Shown one piece after another: positions 1 through 11,414 of a stretch of 64,000 nucleotides of DNA. The notes below the pieces were generated by a model that did not search any database, was not told the DNA's origin, and saw only the letters and a list, made by a program, of their open reading frames with translations. The stretch's first letter is position 1. Each line of letters opens with the position of its first letter. The translations under genes and the position numbers were made by a program. The DNA is from Siphonodentalium dalli (Eukaryota; Mollusca; Scaphopoda; Gadilida; Siphonodentaliidae), in the NCBI GenBank assembly GCA_032622095.1, contig CP136063.1:209549934-209613933 (forward strand). Direction: 5' to 3'.

Positions 1-42
1 CTATATACGCGCCTGCTTCACGCGAAGCATGCGCGTATATAG
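1..42. repeat. 42-bp near-perfect palindrome
   Basis: The first 42 bases read almost the same on both strands: ctatatacgcgc at the left matches gcgcgtatatag at the right, with a short central mismatch zone. It could be one end of a repeat cut by the window edge. Confidence 0.7.
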
Positions 43-147
43 AAGCGGCGTATATGGGCAGCGCAAAAGGGGGCGGACAGCGGAGCGCGTTACAGGCCCC
101 TGTGATGCTGAGCGAGCCTGGAGTGGTGTGCTGAAATGGAGGATTGT

Positions 148-306
148 CAGACGATTGGGACCTTGGACAATTGGGACCTCGGACGATTGGGACCTTAGAC
201 GATTGGGACCTCGGACGATTGGGACCTTGGACGATTGGGACCTCGGACGATTGGGACCTTGAGTCAGGACGATTGGGACCTTGAGTCAGGACGATTGGGA
301 CCTTGA
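148..306 (+). repeat. Left TIR of MULE: ~15-bp tandem array
   Basis: About ten imperfect units of GGACGATTGGGACCTT alternate between CTT and CTC endings. Two inner units are lengthened by gagtcag. The same units in inverted orientation form the other end of the element. Confidence 0.85.
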
Positions 307-685
307 GTAATTGATTTCTTCAGTTATATATAAGAAATTATTCACAAACCCTGCAACTATTAATTCCGATTCTTAGCGGCCATGACGGCACTGCACGTGA
401 CCATGTTTACTAATTTCAGATTTATATTTAGTGCGGTGTGACGTAATTTGGGGGAAATTATAAGAAATTATAAGTATGGTATATTAGTTTAAAATTAAAT
501 TTTATTTATGTAACGGAATTAACAAATATAATAATGATATAATACAAAACAATAATGACGATGGTATTTGATAATCTCATTGGTCATTGACCTGGTGGAG
601 AGCATAGACCAGCATACATCTTACTGGTCGCTTGATCTCTCAGTCTCATTCTGCCGAACGGGTGCATATAGCTTCGAAATTTCTT

Positions 686-2493
686 TCAGCAGCGACACCG
701 TCTGAAATGCTTAAACACCCTGTCACGATCTGTGTATGCAGCCTGTAAGGAAAGGTAAGAAATATTAATAACAGATAAATGTACTTGTGATTTTAATTAT
801 TCTTTGTGAATTTATATTATATTACCGGTAATTCGTTATTTAATTCGTTATTTAATTCGTTATGTACATGTTATTAAATATACAATTATAAATTATACAT
901 TCTTTAAATGACAATAAAAATATATATACGTTGTGTGCAAAGGTTAAAACTTACATTTAATCCCAATCTCTGGTAATGCCTCCAGAGGGCTTGGTTGAAA
1001 TGGAAAGCGCATCCATGTATTGTCGGGTTGTCGAATACACTTCTTAGGGCCTGCCACATTGCCGCCTCAAAATCCACGACGAAAGATGTTACATTGGTGC
1101 TTTCCATGTGGCTCAGCACAGCCTGTATAACCTTCTTGTAGTCTTGCTTAGTTCTCGGGACATCAGAACGAAACAAAGAGGCAGTTGTTTCATGTTATCT
1201 CCCGACCGGACGAAAGCGTGGATGCTGAAGAGTTGCGTGAACGGCTTGTCGACGACACTGAAGGTTCCATCAAGATACCATGTCTTGGCTCTGGCAAGAA
1301 GGGATAGCTGTTTGGTTGTTGCAAAAATGACATGTCTGGCGGCCCCTACTCTTATGTCATCTCTATAGAAATCATCACTGGCATGTTTGGAGAGATAATC
1401 CTGTTCCATCTGCAAATAAAGGAAAACATAATCTCATTATAATAGTCAAAGAATGAAAAAAATTAGGAAAAATATTTATAGCATAGTGCAGTTATATCTA
1501 TGTCAATTATATATTTAATATACACTATATGTATAGTATATCTGCCTTGATTCTGGTCGATATCTGGATACCAGGATTCGATGTATGACTGTGGCCCCTG
1601 ATGTTCGGTATGAAGGTGTCGCTGGTTGGTTGGTTAATCATCGCTGGACATGCAGATGGTGTTCGGACGCTACATCTCCACTCGACGGTGCCGTTCTTTT
1701 GTATTCGCTTGTGGACAAATGTGTACCCAGCGCTGCTGACTAACTTCCGTTTACCTCTCTTGGTTCCATTGTCGACGATGTTGTAGGTTGTCGTCATTTC
1801 TAAATCTGCCATATCATCAGGGTGAATGGATTCTTCGAGGATAGACTCTTCTTTTTCTTCTGGTTTTCTGTTTCTAACTTCCCGCGAAACGTCGAACTGT
1901 GAGTTGTTCAAGCTGTCGAGGATCTGGAAATTACCCTGTGACGATTGCCTGGTACTTTCAAGTGGTGGCGGAAGATCGGTGGTAACGGTTGACTCTAAAA
2001 CGGTGGTGGAGACGTGTTGAATGGAACTGACATCTGGTTGGTAGGTAGTCTGTAAAATACATATGAATTGGATTTTAGTCTCTAACAGATCTATAACGGA
2101 AAACGGAATATAACGGGAAATAAAACCTTCTGATTTTAGTCTATAACAGATCGGAAAATAAAACGCTCTTTATCTAACATGATCCATGAATTCTCAGTTT
2201 CGATATGGTAAATTGAAAGTTTTTACATTATTATATTTCTGTTCTTTTTAAAGGTGTTGCATGCATGTATAAAGGAAGATTTAAAAATATATATATACCT
2301 GTTTGGTTTTACAAGATGAACATGACAAGTCGATATCTGAACGCTCTTTCACTGCTTGTCTGTAAACTTCTCTGCTGACACCAGTCTGACACTTACGATG
2401 CTGCCAACGAGAACAGCCACCGCAGTTCAAACCTTCCTGCCGAGGTCGAACTTCAACACCACAGAATAAGCACTCAACGTTTTCGGAAGACAT
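686..2493 (-). pseudogene. MULE transposase (Cys/His finger, FLYWCH, MULE), frameshifted
   Basis: The exons read on the minus strand. E1 (2493-2299) starts with ATG and encodes a CxxC...CxxC...HxxC...CxxC finger near residues 9-61, then a CAG/GTATAT donor. E2 starts at 2049 after TTTTACAG, in matching phase 0, and carries a linker and a FLYWCH-type finger; its 3' end near 1540 is unclear. E3 (1409-955) starts after TTTATTTGCAG and holds the MULE core, with YLDGTFSVV and later VVDFEAAMWQAL...GCAFHFNQALWR; it ends at a GTAAGT donor. E4 (742-686) starts after TTTCCTTACAG and stops within 19 codons. Inside E3, near 1165, the reading frame changes by one base, so the core is split between two frames. 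The C-terminal part of a normal MULE transposase is missing. FLYWCH and MULE are recognised by family pattern, not by search. Confidence 0.75.
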
Positions 2494-2825
2494 GTTTGAT
2501 ATGCCATCATTTCAGATCTGGAAATCTTATATAGCTGTTCTTGTTTTTACAGAGCTTCGGTAACACAAACGCATACTTGATACCTACTCATTCCAACTCA
2601 TTGATCACTGTTAAGAAGGTGACGATTAATCAGCGGTGATCCCTTTTAGCAATAACAACACGATCGGCACCTACTTTTAAGTAGGCTGCCGTTAAGTAAA
2701 CATTGATAAACTGTACTCACTGAGTCTATACTTACTAACACTAACACAATGCAATAATTATTTAATAGGAACATATAAATGAAATATAAACGTATATTAC
2801 GGTATAAACATATATTAACTTGAAT

Positions 2826-2982
2826 AAGGTCCCAATCGTCTTGACTCAAGATCCCAATCGTCCGAGGTCCCAATCGTCCAAGGTCCCAATCGTCTCGAGG
2901 TCCCAATCGTCCAAGGTCCCAATCGTCCAACTCAAGGTCCCAATCGTCCAAGGTCCCAATCGTCCAAGGTCCCAATCGTCTG
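2826..2982 (-). repeat. Right TIR of MULE: ~15-bp tandem array
   Basis: Units of AAGGTCCCAATCGTCC are repeated about nine times and end in CGTCTG. This is the inverted counterpart of the array at 148-306. Confidence 0.85.
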
Positions 2983-3354
2983 GATACCAGATGGAGAACG
3001 GGGCCCCCGTTAAACGTATGTATATGATGTATATATAAACGCAAACAGGAAAGCAATTGCTATGCCGATCGATTGGGCCATGCACCATGCAATTCCACTG
3101 AGAGAGTTTGCATTAGCTATGGCATGTTGTTGCATTTTTCTGTCCCACAACAATAAAATGCTTTGTGCTACACATCCAGGATTCCTTTATCGCAGACATC
3201 AACGAATGTGTTGACTGATCAGTGAAGCCAACTCAAGCTATGTCAACTCAGCCGATGTAATGTTTTTACTATATAACATGAAAGCGTCTGCGCAACCGAG
3301 GAAAGGATGTCCAAATGGTCAAAGACGAGTTTAATAAGCACAATAATATAATCA
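2983..3354. other. Unassigned spacer
   Basis: AT-rich sequence with no convincing coding potential, repeat or splice structure. Confidence 0.5.
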
Positions 3355-3480
3355 TTATTGCACTTAAGCGCAATTATATATTTCCTTATTGCACTTAAGG
3401 GTAATTAGATCTTCCCGTATTGCGCTTTAGCACAATTATAGTTTCCTTATTGCGCTTAAATTATAAGCTCAATTATTTAT
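3355..3480. repeat. ~32-bp minisatellite (ATTGCRCTTAAG)
   Basis: The phrase attgcacttaagcgcaatta recurs four times in diverged form at intervals of about 32 bp. Each unit is partly self-complementary (gcacttaagcgc). Confidence 0.65.
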
Positions 3481-3955
3481 TAAATGTCAATTTGACTTCC
3501 CATGGATCATGAATGGTGATGTTTTTATGAATGTCTAATAATGTAACTATTGTATAAATAACCACGACAGACCGTGGGTGTGCCTTTGAAGGCAGGATCT
3601 CCAGATAGTTTACAGGTAACATGCATATTAAATGTATGGCAATACGCGGCAAAACATCTTTTGGAAATGTACTGGTACGAAGACTGATAGTACGAATTTT
3701 GAACAAAAAGTTCGCGCGAAATAATCAACTTCCGCTTTCGCTGGAAAGACTGGAGCGATTTTTTTAGAGCAATAATCACGAAATAAATCAAACTATATGT
3801 ATAGTATCTACGCATGGCATTACATGTGTTATAATGAGTGTTCAAGGTTAGTATATAGTGGAACAATGTCATTTTCATATATATCTCAAACAAGTGACAT
3901 AAGACTACTCCAGTAAGGACACAAATTTTTTAAGTCTGGTTTAACTTTACCAATA
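3481..3955. other. Unassigned spacer
   Basis: AT-rich. No repeat or gene recognised. Confidence 0.5.
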
Positions 3956-4419
3956 GGAATCACGGAACTAAATGGTTTCCCATAGGCGACAGTGTTAACG
4001 TTTCGGCCAAATTCGCCGAATTGAAGCCTGCAGGCCATACCAGTGATGTTTACCCAGCTAGATTGACACGAGTTGATCACGAAAATGCAAGAAAAATCAT
4101 AGGTCATGTGTTTACTTTTTAAAATAAATCCCCAAGTGTACGACAGGGCTATCTCACACTCACAGCCAAATTTGATCTGGAAAAACCCAGATCTACAACA
4201 GCTAGTTAAATACATTTCCCGCTCACAAAAATCCGTTCCCCCATTCATTCACCAGTTTAAATTATTTAGATATTATGTACAAATCAAATAAACGCGATGT
4301 CATCCTTTAATAACGTGTCGCATGTATCAGGTGAAGGTCATTCTTCAGTTACCTTCACCTTTAGGGTTCCACGGTGTACTCGCTCCCCGACTCTAGAACA
4401 CATTTAGCTCCCTGATTCC
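3956..4419. mobile_element. MITE, copy A (GGAATCA TIRs)
   Basis: The ends are inverted: GGAATCACGGAACTAAATG on the left and, reverse-complemented, GGAATCAGGGAGCTAAATG on the right. The flanks read ...ATA/GGAATC and GATTCC/TATA, which fits a TA target duplication as in Tc1/mariner-type elements. It is nearly identical to the copy at 5340-5797 except for a 6-bp insertion (cactca). An open frame on the minus strand is shared by both copies but shows no recognisable domain, so I treat it as chance. Confidence 0.8.
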
Positions 4420-4961
4420 TATATATATGTATATGTGGGAATAACAGCGTTTCTTATAGTATTTTATCAAAATATAGACCTTACTGAAATCAAAAATGGA
4501 TTATATCGAGCAGTAGTGGTTTATTTTTCCAATATGAGGCATCCTGAAAATTAGTGTCAATCCTCAAAATAAAGCAAAAAAATTTAGTTTTTTTTTCAAT
4601 TTTACTAGCTAATGCATCTTGTATAACTGAAGTATGTCCTTATATACCATAATATTACTAAATTGAAGAGGAAATGTTAATATACATTTTGAGAGGGATA
4701 TATTGTCCAATTTTAAACCCTTTTCATGCAGAATTTGGCAATTTATAATAAATATTTACCAAAATTAACAGAAAATAAAAAAAAAGTTTTTTTAATAGCA
4801 ATGTAAAGCAACCATAAGTCAATTTAAATATCGAAACATTATGATACAACATCAGACACAGCCTCAGGCATGAAATTTTACCAGATGGCAGGGCATACTG
4901 TCTGTTTAACAAAGCTGCCATGACAGTTTTGCACGACAGTAACTCTAGTGGTGATGCCATC

Positions 4962-5001
<40 letters not shown>

Positions 5002-5339
5002 ACTTGGGGTGGGGCTACGGTCCCAGATAAGGCTACTGGGTGCCGGAAAAGCTTAATTGGGTCAAATGACACATTTTCCCAATGGGGGGGGGGGGGGGGC
5101 TAACGCTCCTCAAAATTGTGGGGAGGGGGGTTTATACCCCCTGACCCCCTAATGGTACCTGACATCCATGGAAAATTACCAGATTTATCACTTTCTTTAC
5201 TATCTACAGGCGAATCCATGCGTTTCTTCTTTAAATCTGTCCAAAATGTGGTCATTTTCATTTGAAAATAAGAAAATATGGAAATAACAACTTATCATGG
5301 TGAGACGTGAAATTTCGTAAAATTCAAATTTTTCTTATA
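4420..5339. other. Spacer with long C and G homopolymers
   Basis: AT-rich sequence between the two MITE copies. It contains an uninterrupted run of about 38 C (4963-5000) and a run of about 16 G (5084-5099), with a G-rich stretch after it. No gene seen. Confidence 0.7.
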
Positions 5340-5797
5340 GGAATCACGGAACTAAATGGTTTCCCATAGGCGACAGTGTTAACGTTTCGGCCAAATTCGC
5401 CGAATTGAAGCCTGCAGGCCATACCAGTGATGTTTACCCAGCTAGATTGACACGAGTTGATCACGAAAATGCAAGAAAAATCATAGGTCATGTGTTTACT
5501 TTTTAAAATAAATCCCCAAGTGTACGACAGGGCTATCTCACAGCCAAATTTGATCTGGAAAAACCCAGATCTACAACAGCTAGTTAAATACATTTCCCGC
5601 TCACAAAAATCCGTTCCCCCATTCATTCACCAGTTTAAATTATTTAGATATTATGTACAAATCAAATAAACGCGATGTCATCCTTTAATAACGTGTCGCA
5701 TGTATCAGGTGAAGGTCATTCTTCAGTTACCTTCACCTTTAGGGTTCCACGGTGTACTCGCTCCCCGACTCTAGAACACATTTAGCTCCCTGATTCC
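5340..5797. mobile_element. MITE, copy B (GGAATCA TIRs)
   Basis: Second copy of the element at 3956-4419, in the same orientation and almost identical across about 458 bp. The left flank is TTATA. The right flank (AATAGG) does not give a clean TA duplication. Confidence 0.8.
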
Positions 5798-5809
5798 AAT
5801 AGGCAATAC

Positions 5810-6999
5810 CAGGTCTGGCAAATGTGAGAATACAGCTACAATAGCTGTATTCAGCTAACCTAGCTGTATTCAGCTATATATTATACTCTCAAACCGGCTG
5901 TTTTTCGATAATAAACTAGAAGCGATAATTTGCGCATCAAAATTAGGCTACCATATTCTCCGGCCACCCTCAACCAATTCAAAGCCGTCATTTGTTTTCT
6001 GACAAAGTGTTGCCTTTTGTCGACACGGCAATTCTGATTTTGTGTGAAAACTTACTACGGCGGTCGATGTCAGTAAATATTCTGGGGACTATTTTCTGCA
6101 AATGCATTCATTAACTAACTTATAAAATAAAGATCAAATTCATCCCAAACACTCATTTACTTCTTCCCGATGATAAACCGGTAGGGGGCGTTATAATGGT
6201 GTACCTATATCAAGCATTTAGAATTACATACCACTAGCGGTTTGTGAGCGATACTGGTAACTATTCATAACGGTATATACAGATATTGTGCGGCATATTG
6301 CAAATGTATGGCACAACATAGGGACAACTGAAATGAAAATGCGACTTATATAATTTCTGAAGTATTTCAAACATGAAGTCCTGGTCGTTAGCGAGTCAGA
6401 ACTATTCAATCTGTTTTGGCGGGAAAATATATAATGTGTGAAAACTTACTAAACAACATTGTTATCTGTATTTTCGCGATTCGACATACATGTATGCGTT
6501 TCCGTATTTTTGGAGAGAGCCAGCTCAAGCAGTGAGTGGAACTCGCTCGGTTAAACTCTGGCTGGAGATATTCCCCTTTTTACCTGTTTTAACGCACCAA
6601 CCAAACTGCGTTTTAGCAGCATCATATTGATACTTCCCGGAATGATTAAGATGTTCCATCTTCAGTGATAAATATTGTATTTAATGTATTTTTCAAGGTA
6701 TTCTGCATTGCATAAGAGAGTTATTAAACCGTTATGACCGACATCGACCGCCATAGTAAGTTTTCACACATAATCACCATCGCCGTGCCGACAAAATGCA
6801 ACACTTTGTCAGAACACAAGCGACGATTTTGATTTGGTTGAGGGTGACCGGAGAATATGGTAGCCTAATTTCGATGCGCAAATTAGCGCTTCTAGTTTAT
6901 TATCGAAAAACAGCCGATTTGAGAGTATAATATATAGCTGAATAGCTAGGTTAGCTGAATACAGCTATTGTAGCTGTATTCTCACATTTGCCAGACCTG
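5810..6999. mobile_element. 1.2-kb element with ~265-bp terminal inverted repeats
   Basis: CAGGTCTGGCAAATGTGAGA at the left is matched by its reverse complement ending at 6999. The arms stay complementary for about 265 bp (to about 6075 and from about 6735), through shared blocks such as ttgagggtggccgg and gtgtgaaaacttacta. The middle of about 650 bp has no coding potential. The immediate flanks show no convincing target duplication. Confidence 0.8.
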
Positions 7000-7185
7000 T
7001 TTACTAGCAACCTCAAAGGTTTTTTGAAAAATCAATGGAATCTGGGAATATGTGGTCTTGTTGTTGTCTATAGGTCGACAGAAGCACCAAAAAAAATAAA
7101 ACAAAAAAATTTGACAGAAGTTTTTTTTTCTTCTAAATTTTTGAAGTTCTGACAAAGGTATTTTTTGTCTGTAAAACAATCTTAA
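7000..7185. repeat. Interrupted satellite unit, left part
   Basis: The stretch from about 7095, including gtattttttgtctgtaaaac, matches the ~178-bp satellite at 9302-9720. The unit is broken here by the insertion at 7186-8700 and resumes at 8701 with gtgtcaaaatttc. Confidence 0.65.
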
Positions 7186-7290
7186 CAGGTCAGGGAGAAC
7201 CCAAAATCGATGTACTAAAACTCGATTTGTGTAAACAACCTCGATCGAGGTTCTTCGAGAACATGTGACCACTGGTGATATAGTGTGTAG

Positions 7291-8369
7291 TAGGGTTGGG
7301 CGGTATTGACGTTTTTAAAAACCGCGATTTTTCCAAAATAACACCGCGATATACAGTTTTATTGAATATTATTTTACTATTGAAAAATATCACGTAAAAT
7401 CAAATTTTAAACGAGAGATATAACACTCAGGGTTTTCGTTATTAGGGATTAAAATTCTACACACTATTGCCAGGCAGTAAATGATAAACTATTCTCAGAA
7501 TGGCATGTGTCCATTATATAAAGTTCCTGCATTCTGGAATACACAACAACATTGAGTGAATTACAGGCTCAAGTTATCCTGATCACTCCATTGTTTACAT
7601 TTCAGCACGCGATTCACATTCCCGTGACGTCATAGCTAAGCACGTGCTCATAGGTTGATAGAGGACATAGTAGAATTGGGCCAAGATGGTTCATTCTGGG
7701 CTGTCTGCAGTCTATCATGGAACATTTTTAATTAACTTTTGAACAAGGGAGCACTTTATTCATCTGTTATCATAATAATGAAATAATATGCAAGGTGAAA
7801 CGGAAGGGAGACAATGCAGCTCAACTATATTTAAAATTGGGGTTGATGGTAGCGAGGTAACGTCACAAGTGATATACTTCGATCAACACCTGCGGGTCAT
7901 ATTCTGCGTCTGCAAATACTCAATGGCGGGCTTGTTGAATGAATGTCACGGATTTGTCAGTCAACCTGAGTCAAATTTTAAGATATACATGTAATTGAAC
8001 GACAAATACCGCCGAGTCGTGAGTTGAAAAGTTTGGACGAAGTATCGCTCGTGACGTTACACCGCTATCAGGTTGAATTTGGAAGAAGATACTCCATCGC
8101 TCTACTTCAGCCCAAAATACAACCATTGCGTCATTGGTTACAATTGAATACAACAGAGACATAACATGGGAGCGACCGATAAAGGATGCTTTCAATCAGC
8201 GGTCCGCTAAAGTATTCAACTCAGTATTGGATTGTAATTTGAAACCGTCTTTTGAGGTGATAAAATTGCGGTTACGATATATTGAATTTTTATTTTACAC
8301 ACGGTTTCAATACGGTTTTTCTTTTCCAAACCGACTATAGTCAATATATTGAAATACCGCCCAGCCCTA
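7291..8369. mobile_element. Non-autonomous hAT-like element, 8-bp TSD gtgtgtag
   Basis: The element begins TAGGGTTGGGCGGTATTGA and ends with TACCGCCCAGCCCTA, forming short TIRs. It is flanked on both sides by gtgtgtag (7283-7290 and 8370-8377), the 8-bp target duplication typical of hAT elements. The 1079-bp interior has no transposase-like frame. Confidence 0.88.
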
Positions 8370-8375
8370 GTGTGT

Positions 8376-8501
8376 AGTGTTTCATCTTACACCTATGGGA
8401 GGCCAAATTCACATTTAATAATTAATTGTGCTTGATTGCACTCAAGCACAATTAATTAATAAATGTGAATTTGGCCTCCCATAGGTGTAAGATGAAACAC
8501 T
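8376..8501. repeat. 126-bp near-perfect palindrome
   Basis: Arms of about 60 bp (agtgtttcatcttacacc... and ...ggtgtaagatgaaacact) meet at a short centre near 8438. It would fold into one long hairpin, as foldback MITEs do. The hAT-like element to its left inserted at its edge. Confidence 0.85.
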
Positions 8502-8749
8502 GTGAAATATTCCACACTACCGTAGCCTATATCACTTACACTACATTACTTCCATTAGTATCATATTTGGTTTAGAGTGTTTCCCCTTATATCATGGGTG
8601 TATGTTTTGACCAGTGGTCACATGGTCTCGAAGAACCTCGATCGAGGTTTTTAACACAATTCGAGGTTTAGTACATCGATTTTGGGTTCTCCCTGACCTG
8701 CTAAAGTGTCAAAATTTCCAAAGGATCTGAAAAAACATTGTAATTTTTA

Positions 8750-9295
8750 GGGACATGACAATCTGCGGGATGGGATGGGATATGGGACAAAACGACAATC
8801 TGCGGGACAGAATTTAAAATTGCGTGGGACGGCCGATATCTCGAGGGATGCAGGGCGTAGGGGGCTCATTTTGGTGTCTAACGAAAGGCCAACATTCGCC
8901 ATATCCACACATATTAACCACGCCACTGACCGGACACCAGAAGTTGCATTATTTGATCAACAACTGACCTAACATGGGGTGGAATTTGGGATAGAATGAC
9001 AATCTGCGGGACAGGATTTTCAAATTGCGTGGGACGGCCGATATCTCGAGGAATACAGCGCGTAGAGGGCTCCTTTTGGTGTCTAACGAAAGATCCACAT
9101 TCGCCCTATCCACACACATTAACCCCGCCACTGACCGAACTACGGAAGTTACATTATTCGGTCGACAACTGACGTAACATAAAATGCCATAAACACGAAA
9201 AACTGCGTTCGGCCGTCCCACGCAATTTTTAATTCTGTCCCGCAGATTGTTGTTTTGTCCCATATCCCATCCCATCCCGCAAATTGTCATGTCCC
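8750..9295. mobile_element. 546-bp MITE with 8-bp TSD aattttta
   Basis: GGGACATGACAATCTGCGGG at the left matches the reverse complement at the right for about 85 bp. Both sides carry aattttta (8742-8749, 9296-9303). The interior contains a diverged tandem duplication of about 200 bp that begins gcgtgggacggccgatatct. It is hAT-like by TSD length. It interrupts a satellite monomer that reads through once the insertion is removed. Confidence 0.88.
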
Positions 9296-9301
9296 AATTT
9301 T

Positions 9302-9720
9302 TATGGCATATTCAAATGAGTGCCTATATAAAGGGTTATATTACCTTTTATTGCTCAATGAGCATAGAATAAATTTTTTTCAAAATTTTCAAAGTTCGGG
9401 CATATGGTATTTTTTGTCAGTAAAACAATCCAAGTGTCAAAATTTCAAATGGATCTTGAAAAGACATTGTTGTTTATATGGCATATTCAAATGATAGTCT
9501 GCATAAAGGGTTATATCTCCTTTTAATGCTCAATGAGCACAGAATTTTATTTTTTTCAAATTTTCGAAGTTCGGTCATATGGTATTTTTTGTCTGTAAAA
9601 CAACCTACTAGTAAGTGTCAAAATTTCAAATGGATCTTGAGAAAACATTGTTGTTTTCAAGGCATATTCAAATGAGAGGCAAAATAATTGGTTATTTCAC
9701 CTTTTAATGTAAAATGAGCT
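9302..9720 (+). repeat. ~178-bp satellite, two to three monomers
   Basis: ggcatattcaaatga recurs at about 9305, 9480 and 9661. Each is followed by a T-rich block and gtattttttgtcwgtaaaac. Broken monomer pieces also lie at 7095-7185 and 8701-8749. Confidence 0.8.
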
Positions 9721-9833
9721 TCAGATTCCCTTCCCTGCAGTGCTCCAACAACTTGTATGTACCGTATATATTGCCTGATCTCCAGAATATTTGATATGGG
9801 TTATACTACTCAATAAGAAAAATAGACTCATCT

Positions 9834-9896
9834 TCTGGCATGCCCAACATGTATACATGTACAGTCTGTAAATGTATACATGTTGGGCATGCCAGA
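9834..9896. repeat. 63-bp palindrome
   Basis: tctggcatgcccaacatgta is inverted exactly 38 bases downstream: the two 25-bp arms (9834-9858, 9872-9896) are perfect, with a 13-base loop. Confidence 0.85.
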
Positions 9897-10182
9897 GTAA
9901 CAGTGTTCACCGTGTTAGTTAGAATCCTTAATTAGACCTCTGCAACTTAAAATATTAATTCTATTATATGTTCCATTAACATGGCTATAACAAATTCATA
10001 TCAGGGTCGACAGCTATTTTAATGGTCAACCAGAAGTGAGAAACAAATATAAATGTTTTTTGTTTGACCTAATGCATATATATATGTATGTGGAGAATAA
10101 TTGGCAAAATAGTCGACAAGGACCATAACTCCAGTAACGAAATAGGGCATACCGGTAATCAAAGTAGACATGTGCTGACATA
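9897..10182. other. Unassigned spacer
   Basis: AT-rich. Nothing recognised. Confidence 0.5.
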
Positions 10183-10616
10183 CCTAGATCATGCCAATAA
10201 TCTCTAGTTCCCGGGCTAACTGCCCATAGAGATCACATTCCACCAGTGGAAAACCTTGGAACGTTTTGAAGTTTTGACAGGGAAGTTGAGGGAACCTTAT
10301 CAAGACGAATACATAATGCAGGGAATATATTTCTTGATTAGTATCCATTCCTAGTGATGTAATTCACTGTATGTAGAAGGTCCCAACTCAAAATTTCTCC
10401 TGGGTAATTAATTTGATGTTTAGAGAAAAGCATGCAATTTAGTGAATTTACAGAGAAGTACATTATTAAGGAACAATTAACGACTAAGAAATATATTCTA
10501 CACGTTATTTTCGACTTTATAAGTTTTCCTGTCAAAACATCAAAAAGTTCCCAGGTTTTGTACTGGTGGAATATGATCCCTTCGGGCGTTAGCCAGAGTA
10601 GAGATCATGCATGATC
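10183..10616. mobile_element. Foldback element, diverged arms
   Basis: The left arm (about 10183-10385) and the inverted right arm (about 10432-10616) share blocks such as catattccaccagt, aacctgggaac and gaatatatttcttag. A single arm of the same family, more similar to the right arm, is at 17921-18085. Confidence 0.7.
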
Positions 10617-10861
10617 AACCTCCCCCTAGAATCCGGCTTTAAAAAAGACATTGGATCCAAGATCCAGTTTAAGGAATATGGGACTATTTTGGAGTAGAAA
10701 AAAAATGTTGTAGGAAGTATTTTTGAGCCACTGAAGAGGGTATTTTTCTCAATACTGTCAGCCACAGAGCACACATTAGTCGATTTATGTGCAATATGTA
10801 TTTGAGGCAACAATCCTGTGTTTCAATTTTGTCTCACAATACCCTTAGTTTACGGAGTGAG

Positions 10862-11110
10862 TAGGGAAGTCGGTAGCCGAGAGGTAGCGTATTGGTCAGG
10901 CTGAAAAGTCTCATTCGAGATCACTGAATAAAGATCCGAATGCAAAATGCCGACTTCCCCCCATTACAACACTTGTCCAGGTATGTTGTCGTGGGTGCAG
11001 TAAGGTGTCCGATCGGGTGCAGACATTAATGGCTGACCCGTGTACACACCTCGGTGTGTGCACGTTAAAGAACGCTACTGGAGTCACCACAGGGTTATAA
11101 AGTTACTCGG
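10862..11110 (+). mobile_element. tRNA-derived SINE
   Basis: A pol III A-box-like tagccgagagg (10874-10884) is followed about 38 bases later by a B-box-like cattcgagatc (10912-10922). gggaagtcgg (10864-10873) pairs perfectly with ccgacttccc (10949-10958), like a long acceptor stem. Downstream is a conserved-looking body with cggtgtgtgcacgttaaag, which I recall from mollusc SINEs. The 3' end is not clear and no A-tail or target duplication was found. Confidence 0.7.
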
Positions 11111-11414
11111 CCATGGTAGCACCTGGACCAGTGCGTCTACAACCAGAATTGGTTCCTGCACTGTAATATCTACAGATACAGACGTATTTGTCAAATTCTA
11201 TATATGTTCCCAGTGTACCACTGCCCCATCTCATATTAGGTCATATCATAGTCAAGACATGTACATGTAGGTGAAGGTCCCATGACAGCTCGGGAATTCA
11301 TGATTTACGTAACTTTGTTGAACCAAACTTTATTTTGCATACTCTCATGGGATTTCTCCCAGATAATCAGTTCCATTTTTATTGCGCCATCGACTCAAAT
11401 AATCATGCAATGTT

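Larger units (their letters stand above)
148..2982 (-). mobile_element. MULE (Mutator-like) DNA transposon with tandem-repeat TIRs
   Basis: The element is bounded by inverted arrays of a unit of about 15 bp (GGACGATTGGGACCT and its reverse complement). The outermost bases are CAGACGATTGGGACC on the left and its complement on the right. Inside, on the minus strand, lie exons for a zinc-finger protein with FLYWCH and MULE transposase regions, which identifies the superfamily. I could not find the 9-bp target duplication expected of MULEs: the nine bases outside each end differ. The boundary could therefore be slightly off, or the flanks have decayed. Total length is about 2.8 kb. The transposase is frameshifted, so this copy looks inactive. 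Confidence 0.8.
7186..8700. mobile_element. TIR element (CAGGTCAGGGAGAACCC), host of nested insertions
   Basis: CAGGTCAGGGAGAACCCAAA at the left is answered by the reverse complement ending at 8700. The arms are about 95 bp and include the internal palindrome cctcgatcgagg. Between the arms sit an 8-bp-TSD element (7291-8369) and a 126-bp palindrome (8376-8501), so the original element was only a few hundred bases. It lies within a satellite monomer. Confidence 0.75.

Noticed and set aside
29-262. Open frame with repeated RLGPRTIGT-like peptides
   Set aside because: It is the ~15-bp tandem array of the MULE end read in one frame; no independent coding evidence.
3886-4248. 120-codon minus-strand frame, repeated in copy B
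   Set aside because: It lies within a MITE with TIRs, has no recognisable domain and carries an in-frame 6-bp difference; shared only because the element is duplicated.
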